Positions 58,982 through 64,000 of a stretch of 64,000 nucleotides of DNA are shown here, piece by piece. Source of the DNA: Streptomyces kronopolitis (GTDB taxonomy: Bacteria; Actinomycetota; Actinomycetes; Streptomycetales; Streptomycetaceae). The notes below the pieces were generated by a model. That model worked only from the letters and a program-made list of their open reading frames with translations, did not search any database and had not been told where the DNA came from. A program made the position numbers and the translations under genes. Numbering within the stretch: the first letter of the stretch is position 1; the number at the start of each line of letters is the position of its first letter. The stretch spans positions 87,040 to 151,039 of the forward strand of contig NZ_BMND01000004.1 in NCBI RefSeq assembly GCF_014646275.1, in the 5' to 3' direction.

Positions 58982-59806
58982 GTGACCGTCCATCCCAGCC
59001 TTCAGTCCTCCGTCGATGCCTGGTCCCACTCCATAGAAGCGATAACCGAGCTGGTGACTCCGCTCGTCGAAGGCGAGTGGAACCGGGCGACGGGCCTGCC
59101 AGGCTGGTCCGTGCGCGATGTCGTCTCCCATGTCATCGGCCTGGAATGCGAAATGCTGGGCGATCCGCGGCCGATCCACACGCTGCCGCGCGACCTCTAC
59201 CACGTCCGCAGCGAGTCGGCGCGGCGCATGGAGGTGCAGGTCGACGTCCGCCGGCACCACACCGCGCCGGAGATGCTCAGCGAACTCGAGTACACCGTCA
59301 TCCGCCGCTCCCGGCAGCTGCGCAACGAGTCCCGTCAGCCGGACGCCGTGGTGCGCAGCCCGCTCGGTGAGGAGCGCTCACTGGAGTTCGTCCTCCAGCA
59401 GCGGGCCTTCGACGTCTGGGTGCACGAGCAGGACCTGCGCCGGGCGCTCGGCAAGCCCGGCAACCTCGACTCCCCCGGCGCCCATGTGACGCGCGATCTG
59501 CTGGTGAAGGCCCTGCCCGGCATCGTCGCCAAGAGGGCCCAGGCACCCGCCGATTCCGCGGTGGTCTTCGATGTCAGCGGGGCGCTGGAGTTCCTGCGCA
59601 CGGTCCGTCTCGACGCCGAGGGCAACGCCACGATCGACGGAAGTGTCTCGCTCGGCCCGACCGTCACGCTCGCCCTGGACTGGGACACCTTCCACCAGCT
59701 GGCCTGTGGCCGGGTCCGCGCGGCGGCCGTCGCCGAGCAGATCAAGATCGACGGTGACCGCGAGCTGGCCGACGCGGTCCTGCACCACTTCGCCGTCACG
59801 CCGTAG
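58982..59806 (+). CDS. Maleylpyruvate isomerase-family mycothiol-dependent enzyme
   Basis: This encodes 274 residues from a GTG with GAGGGG upstream. The N-terminal DinB-like bundle (about 8-170) carries LPGWSVRDVVSHVIGLE, with His50 as a likely metal ligand, and DVWVHEQDLRRAL further on. The C-terminal part (about 180-270) is an SCP2-like domain. Enzymes of the family use mycothiol and a divalent metal. The substrate is unknown; the name is by family only. Confidence 0.88.
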   Translation: MTVHPSLQSSVDAWSHSIEAITELVTPLVEGEWNRATGLPGWSVRDVVSHVIGLECEMLGDPRPIHTLPRDLYHVRSESARRMEVQVDVRRHHTAPEMLSELEYTVIRRSRQLRNESRQPDAVVRSPLGEERSLEFVLQQRAFDVWVHEQDLRRALGKPGNLDSPGAHVTRDLLVKALPGIVAKRAQAPADSAVVFDVSGALEFLRTVRLDAEGNATIDGSVSLGPTVTLALDWDTFHQLACGRVRAAAVAEQIKIDGDRELADAVLHHFAVTP

Positions 59807-59822
59807 CGGCGGCCCGGCCGGC

Positions 59823-59867
59823 GTGGCACCGGCCGACACCCCTCCCCCCACCGGCCGGCCGGTGCAC
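59823..59867. terminator. Hairpin between convergent genes
   Basis: The GTGGCACCGGCC arm and the GGCCGGTGCAC arm pair with a one-base bulge. It lies between the mycothiol-type gene and the MFS gene, just before a double parS site. Confidence 0.55.
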
Positions 59868-59891
59868 GGAAGGTGAGTCCCCGAGCGAGCT

Positions 59892-59905
59892 GTTTCACGT
59901 GAAAC
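59892..59905. other. parS (ParB binding site), first of a pair
   Basis: This is a perfect GTTTCACGTGAAAC in the convergent gap (59807-59962). A second perfect site lies 24 bp away centre to centre. Confidence 0.95.
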
Positions 59906-59915
59906 CGCGCTGTCC

Positions 59916-59929
59916 GTTTCACGTGAAAC
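59916..59929. other. parS (ParB binding site), second of a pair
   Basis: This is a perfect GTTTCACGTGAAAC, 10 bp after the end of the first. Two parS this close are unusual compared with the single sites elsewhere in the window and may form one high-affinity nucleation point. Confidence 0.95.
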
Positions 59930-59962
59930 GGGCCCGCCCGACGGCCAGTTGACCGTCCGGCG

Positions 59963-61318
59963 TCACGCCGGGACGTGCACCGCCTCGACCCGGCTGACCA
60001 CCAGCCGCTCGCGCTCGCGTCGTACCGCACGCCGGCGCAGCCGCAGCATCTGCGAGAGACCGAGCGCCTCCACGACGAAGAGCGAGGCGAAGGCGATCCG
60101 GTAGTTGTCGCCGGTGGCGTCCAGCAGGACCCCGATGGCGAACAGGGTCGTCATCGAGGCGGTGAAGCCGCCCATGTTGACGATGCCGGAGGCGGTGCCC
60201 AGGCGCTCGGGCGGATTGGCGGGCCGCGCGAAGTCGAAGCCGATCATCGAGGCGGGACCGCAGGCGCCCAGCACCGCGCACAGCGTGATCAGCAGCCCCA
60301 TCGGCGCATGGTCGCCCGGCCAGCTCAGCACGATCACCCACATCAGGGCCGTGGCGAGGACCGTGCCCAGGGCCAGCGGCATCCGGGCCGCATGATGGCG
60401 GGCGATGACCTGGCCGTACACCAGGCCCACCGCCATGTTGGAGAGCACCACCAGGGTGAGCAGCTCGCCTGCGGTGCCACGGGAGAGCCCCTGGGCCTCG
60501 ACGAGGAACGGCAGGCCCCAGAGCAGCAGGAACACCATCGCGGGGAACTGGGTGGTGAAGTGCACCCACATGCCCAGCCGGGTGCCGGGCTCACGCCAGG
60601 CCGCGGCGATCTGCCGGCGGACGAAGCCCGGGCCGACGTTCTCGGCGGCGGGCGGCGGCGGGGCGAAGCCCTCCGGGTGGTCCTTGAGGAACACCAGCAG
60701 CACGATCAGCACGACGATGCCGCCGGCGGCGCTGGCGACGAAGGTCGGCGTCCAGCCGAAGCTGTGCAGGAACCGGGCCAGGACGAGCGTCGAGACCAGG
60801 TTGCCCGCCATGCCCACCAGCGCGGCGATCTGCGCGATCATCGGGCCGCGACGGGCCGGGAACCACCGGGAGCCCAGCCGCAGCACGCTGATGAACGTCA
60901 GCGCGTCCCCGCAGCCGAGCAGCGCACGGGAGCCGAGCGCCATGGAGTACGAGGAGGAGAGCGCGAAGCCGAACTGGCCGACGGTGTAGAGCACCACGCC
61001 CATGGTCAGCACCTTCTTGGCGCCGAGGCGGTCCACCAGCAGCCCGACCGGAATCTGCATCCCCGCGTACACCAGCAGCTGGAGGATGGAGAAGGTGGAC
61101 AGCGCCGAGGCGTTGATGTGGAAGCGCTCGGCGGCGTCCAGCCCGGCCACACCGAGGCTGGTGCGGTAGGTGATGGCGACGAAGTAGACCGCGACGCCGA
61201 TGCCCCAGACGGCCATGGCCCGGGCACCGCCGGGCGGATCGGCGGGCAGCGCCCGGACGCTGCCGCCGCCTATGCCGGAACTCCCGGCCCCGTCGGCCGC
61301 CCCCGTACCGGCGCTCAT
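59963..61318 (-). CDS. MFS transporter
   Basis: This encodes 451 residues with about 12 spans. The N-terminal cytosolic stretch is Gly-rich (1-33). Motif A (LLVDRLGAKK) follows the second span, and GCGDALTFISVLRLGSRWFPARRG is a typical fourth-to-fifth span loop. It is similar to anion or organic-acid transporters, but the substrate is unknown. The ATG overlaps the GntR gene stop (ATGA), so the GntR protein probably controls it. Confidence 0.9.
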   Translation of the reverse strand: MSAGTGAADGAGSSGIGGGSVRALPADPPGGARAMAVWGIGVAVYFVAITYRTSLGVAGLDAAERFHINASALSTFSILQLLVYAGMQIPVGLLVDRLGAKKVLTMGVVLYTVGQFGFALSSSYSMALGSRALLGCGDALTFISVLRLGSRWFPARRGPMIAQIAALVGMAGNLVSTLVLARFLHSFGWTPTFVASAAGGIVVLIVLLVFLKDHPEGFAPPPPAAENVGPGFVRRQIAAAWREPGTRLGMWVHFTTQFPAMVFLLLWGLPFLVEAQGLSRGTAGELLTLVVLSNMAVGLVYGQVIARHHAARMPLALGTVLATALMWVIVLSWPGDHAPMGLLITLCAVLGACGPASMIGFDFARPANPPERLGTASGIVNMGGFTASMTTLFAIGVLLDATGDNYRIAFASLFVVEALGLSQMLRLRRRAVRRERERLVVSRVEAVHVPA

Positions 61319-61998
61319 CGCACATCCCCCTGCGCGAGGTGGCGGACCCAGCTGACGTGGCGCTGCACGACATCGGTCGCGGCGTCCGCGTCACCGGCCC
61401 GCAGCGCTTCCAGGATCTCCGCATGCTCGGAGATGTTCTTGGCGATCCGGTCCGGGTGGGCGTGCATCACCGCGACCCCCATCCGCAACTGCCGGTCACG
61501 CAGCTGCTCGTAGAGGCGGTCCAGGATCTGGTTGCCGGCGCTGCGCACGATGGCGGCGTGGAAGGCGCGGTCGGTGACGGAGACGGCGGCCAGATCGCCG
61601 GCGGCGGCCTGCTCCCGCATCGTCTCCAGCAGCTCGGTCAGCTCGCCGAGCAGCGCCTCGCTCGCGGGCACCGCCTTGGCGGCGGCGTGCTTCTCCACCA
61701 GCAGCCGGGTCTCGACGACATCGGCGATCTCCTGCGCGGAGACCGGCAGCACCAGCGCGCCCTTCTTCGGGTAGAGCTTGATCAGCCCCTCGACCTCCAG
61801 CCGCAGCAGCGCCTCCCGCACCGGGGTCCGCGAGACCCCGACGGCCTCGGCCAGCTCCCCCTCGGTGAGCAGCATCCCGCCCTCGTAGCGGCGGTCGAGA
61901 ACGGCGTCCTTGACGTGCGCATAGACCCGCTCGGCGGCGGGCGGCTGTTTGGCGGCGGACTCCCGGACAGGGGCGGTGGGCGTGGCGGCGGAAGGCAT
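61315..61998 (-). CDS. GntR-family regulator (FadR/FCD subfamily)
   Basis: This encodes 227 residues. A winged HTH (about 20-85, EGELAEAVGVSRTPVREALLRLEVEGLI) is followed by an FCD ligand-binding domain of six to seven helices (about 95-220). This contains Asp/His residues (DRAFHAAIV, HAEILEAL) typical of metal-ion and acid ligands. It is the first gene of a two-gene operon with the MFS transporter. TATCAT (62005-62010) ends 6 nt before the ATG; nearby GTATAC and a TTGTATC stretch may be the operator. Confidence 0.92.
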   Translation of the reverse strand: MPSAATPTAPVRESAAKQPPAAERVYAHVKDAVLDRRYEGGMLLTEGELAEAVGVSRTPVREALLRLEVEGLIKLYPKKGALVLPVSAQEIADVVETRLLVEKHAAAKAVPASEALLGELTELLETMREQAAAGDLAAVSVTDRAFHAAIVRSAGNQILDRLYEQLRDRQLRMGVAVMHAHPDRIAKNISEHAEILEALRAGDADAATDVVQRHVSWVRHLAQGDVR

Positions 61999-62430
61999 GC
62001 ACACATGATAGATACAACAGGTATACGTGCGAAACCCGGTCCGCGATGCGGACACGAACCACGCCCCAACGAGGTACATCTCACGGCGGACCGGGCCGGT
62101 GCGCCTCCGCCCTCCTCCGCGCTGAACGGGGGCGCCTGCCTTCCCTCCCAGGACCGCACCCGGGCCGGTGCGGATGTCCTGGTCAGCGCCCCGGCCGCGG
62201 CCCGCCGTCCGCGCGGCGACCGAGGTGCCCACCGTGAGCGGCGGACGGTAGACGCCATTCCGCTTTCTCCCGGCGGGCCCGGCCCCGCCGGACGGCAGAC
62301 CACAGGCTGATGCCCTGTCCCCCTCAGGTCTGACACGAGTCCGTACCTGCCGCGTACGAAGGAGCGCGCATCTCATGGGTGAATAGAGACAGGGAGCCGG
62401 GGAGGCTCCGACAGCCAAGGGGAGTGGACC
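61999..62430. other. Intergenic region between GntR and small-peptide genes
   Basis: The left end holds the probable GntR promoter. A 3-codon ORF, ATG GGT GAA TAG (62375-62386), follows an AAGGAG motif (62359-62364). A GGAGCC/GGCTCC hairpin (62393-62409) precedes the ribosome site of the next gene. The middle (about 62100-62330) shows no gene. A leader or attenuator-like function is speculative. Confidence 0.45.
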
Positions 62431-62607
62431 ATGCAGCCCAGGACGAGCGCCGGCCGCCGTACGCGGAACACCGTCGTGGTGGCCCTGATCGTGGCCGGCC
62501 TGTGGGCCGGCGTCACCCTGACCCGCGGCGCCGCCCGCGCCGAGGAGTCAGGCACCAACGGCCCGGTGGGGCACTTCAGCCGCGCGGTCCAGCTCATCCA
62601 CGGCTGA
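62431..62607 (+). CDS. Small membrane or exported peptide, 58 aa
   Basis: This encodes 58 residues, too short for many gene finders. A basic N-terminus (RTSAGRRTRN) leads into one hydrophobic segment (about 15-31, TVVVALIVAGLWAGVTL), then a short hydrophilic tail. A strong AAGGGGAG site lies 6 nt before the ATG, which makes it credible. I recognise no family. It is convergent with the VOC gene. Confidence 0.72.
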   Translation: MQPRTSAGRRTRNTVVVALIVAGLWAGVTLTRGAARAEESGTNGPVGHFSRAVQLIHG

Positions 62608-62627
62608 CCACCGGCCCGTAGTGCTCG

Positions 62628-63041
62628 CTACACCGTCCGCGGCTCCCCGCGATAGGTCCCGAACGACCAGCGGTTGCCCTCGGGATCGCGGGCACCGAAG
62701 CCCCGTGAGCCGTAGTCGGTGACGGCCGGCTCATCGGTGATCTCCGCACCGGCCGCGGTGGCGCGGGCGTACAACTCGTCGGGCCGGTCGGTGACGACAT
62801 AGGCCCCGAAGGTCCCCGGCCGCAGCGGCCAGTGGTCGTCCTGCTCGTCCCGGACGGAGCCGAGCATGATGCCACCGCCCTCCGGCCAGGAGAGCTGGGC
62901 GTGCTCGATGCGCCCGCCCTCGCCGGGGATGACCACGGTCTCCTCAAAGCCGAACGCGTCGACCAGGAACCGGATCAGCGCGCGGGCGTCGCGGGCCCGC
63001 AGCGTCGGCCATACCTGGGGTGCGGGGGTGGTGTCGGACAT
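62628..63041 (-). CDS. VOC (glyoxalase-like) family protein
   Basis: This encodes 137 residues. The VOC fold shows paired beta-alpha-beta-beta-beta modules: LRARDARALIRFLVDAFGFEE in the first half and GSRGFGARDPEGNRWSFGTY in the second. The latter is a common signature of bleomycin-resistance-like and glyoxalase-like enzymes. Metal ligands cannot be confirmed. The ATG follows GGAGG. Confidence 0.88.
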   Translation of the reverse strand: MSDTTPAPQVWPTLRARDARALIRFLVDAFGFEETVVIPGEGGRIEHAQLSWPEGGGIMLGSVRDEQDDHWPLRPGTFGAYVVTDRPDELYARATAAGAEITDEPAVTDYGSRGFGARDPEGNRWSFGTYRGEPRTV

Positions 63042-63192
63042 GGTCGCCGGACCTCCTGCCTCGGACGGGCGGCCATCGATGAGCCGCTGCCCTCAGCTTC
63101 CCCGCCGCACCCCCGGGCCGGGACCTTTCGGAATTCCTCGGCGAGCCTTCCGCGGACGCGCCTCCGCGGGGCCTGGACGGGGCCCGGACGGC

Positions 63193-63206
63193 GTTTCACG
63201 TGAAAC
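63193..63206. other. parS (ParB binding site)
   Basis: This is a perfect GTTTCACGTGAAAC. It lies between the VOC gene start and the end of the E2 gene, both on the minus strand. Confidence 0.95.
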
Positions 63207-63239
63207 ACCGCATCGCACCGCCCGGCCCCGCGTCCCGGC

Positions 63240-64000
63240 TCATCCCCAGGTGATCAGCCGCTTCGGCCGTTCCAGCACCGCGGCGACATCGGCGAGCAGC
63301 TTGGAGCCCAGCTCACCGTCGATGAGGCGGTGGTCGAAGGACAGCGCGAGGGTGGTCACCTGACGCGCCTTCACCTTGCCCTTGTGGACCCACGGCTGGA
63401 GCTTGACCGCGCCGAAGGCCAGGATCGCCGACTCCCCCGGGTTGAGGATGGGCGTACCGGTGTCGACGCCGAAGACGCCGACGTTGGTGATGGTGACCGT
63501 GCCGCCGGACATCGCCGCCGGGGAGGTCTTGCCGTCGCGCGCGGTGGCGACCAGGTCACCCAGCTCCGCGGCCAGCTCGGGGAGCGTCTTGGATCCGGCG
63601 TCCTTGATGTTCGGGACGATCAGCCCGCGCGGAGTGGCCGCCGCGATCCCGAGATTGACGTCGTCCTTGTAGACGATCTCCTGGTTCACCTCGTCCCAGG
63701 CCGCGTTGACCTCCGGGTGGCGCCGCAGAGCGACCAGGAAGGCCTTGGCGACGAGCAGCAGGGGGTTGACCCGCAGCCCCGCCATGTCCGGGTCCTGCTT
63801 GAGTTCCTGGACGAGCTTCATCGTGCGGGTCACATCGACGGTGATGAACTCCGTGACGTGCGGCGCGGTGAAGGCACTGGCGACCATCGCCTGCGCGGTG
63901 GCCTTGCGGACGCCCTTGACCGGCACCCGCCGCTCGCCGCCGCCGGCCGGGACCGCCGCCGGAGCCACCGCCACCGGCGCGGGGGCGGCCGCCGCGGACG
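63240..64000 (-). CDS. 2-oxoacid dehydrogenase E2 component (branched-chain type), partial
   Basis: This is the C-terminal 250 or so residues, still open at the window edge, so the lipoyl domain and start are missing. A low-complexity Ala/Pro linker leads into RRVPVKGVRKATAQAMVASAFTAPHVTEF, the peripheral-to-catalytic transition. The acyltransferase domain ends in SFDHRLIDGE with the catalytic His and Asp. It would transfer acyl groups to CoA in a pyruvate or branched-chain 2-oxoacid complex. The bkd-type assignment is from family similarity and would need the E1 genes further right to confirm. Confidence 0.9.
   Translation of the reverse strand, partial: SAAAAPAPVAVAPAAVPAGGGERRVPVKGVRKATAQAMVASAFTAPHVTEFITVDVTRTMKLVQELKQDPDMAGLRVNPLLLVAKAFLVALRRHPEVNAAWDEVNQEIVYKDDVNLGIAAATPRGLIVPNIKDAGSKTLPELAAELGDLVATARDGKTSPAAMSGGTVTITNVGVFGVDTGTPILNPGESAILAFGAVKLQPWVHKGKVKARQVTTLALSFDHRLIDGELGSKLLADVAAVLERPKRLITWG

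Overview
The window is a stretch of high-GC actinomycete chromosome that I read as Streptomyces (or a close relative such as Kitasatospora). The reasons are GTG, TTG and apparently leaderless starts, ATGA/GTGA gene overlaps, a SARP/NB-ARC regulator, a mycothiol-type enzyme, DUF4232/DUF1876/DUF5994/DUF6344 proteins, and seven copies of the ParB-binding sequence GTTTCACGTGAAAC (six perfect, one with a single mismatch). Such clusters of parS lie around oriC in Streptomyces. Together with metG, aspS and a branched-chain 2-oxoacid dehydrogenase E2 gene, this points to the conserved chromosome core. I see no phage, insertion sequence, CRISPR array, rRNA or tRNA.

Layout. 0.6-8.4 kb: a DUF6344 protein, a three-gene desaturase/DUF5994 operon, a BlaI/M56 regulator-protease pair with a possible operator downstream, an LCP cell-wall ligase, DUF1876 and a DUF4097 lipoprotein. 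8.4-22.2 kb: a cobalamin (corrin ring) locus, with cobN behind a cobalamin riboswitch, divergent cobG-cobH-cobIJ, then cobK, cbiD and cobL-cobM. It is interrupted by a HicAB toxin-antitoxin pair, a membrane-anchored protein and a small secreted protein. 22.3-38 kb: a CDF metal exporter, membrane proteins, a zinc-free quinone-oxidoreductase-like enzyme, an orphan response regulator, a split osmoprotectant ABC system, a VanZ protein, a membrane-anchored esterase, a VWA protein and a DHA2 efflux pump. 38-44 kb: metG, a GT-C-like membrane protein and aspS. 44-51 kb: a PAS/GAF/PP2C/HATPase phosphatase, an AI-2E-type transporter, a pirin pseudogene, an SseB protein and an acyl-CoA dehydrogenase. 51-64 kb: an M18 aminopeptidase coupled to a SARP regulator, two DUF4232 lipoproteins, a thioredoxin/NHL protein, a LURP-one protein, a mycothiol-type isomerase, a GntR-MFS operon, a 58-residue membrane peptide, a VOC protein and the 3' end of the E2 gene.

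How the genes work together. The cob genes cover much of the route from precorrin-2 to cobalt-inserted corrin: CobI, CobG, CobJ, CobM, CbiD, CobK, CobL, CobH and CobN. The C1 methylation is assigned to CbiD rather than CobF. The BlaI/M56 pair, SARP-DUF4232 and GntR-MFS pairs look like self-contained regulator-target units.

The most notable observations are the seven parS sites including a close double site, a short palindrome-bearing insertion inside aspS that keeps the frame, a deletion-frameshift pirin pseudogene, 11-bp-spaced heptamer repeats next to the SARP gene, a triplicated stop codon on the SseB gene, HicAB inside the cobalamin locus, and a 3-codon mini-ORF upstream of a small membrane peptide. 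I did not identify a convincing new multi-gene system. Protein calls are from reading the sequence only; no database search was run.
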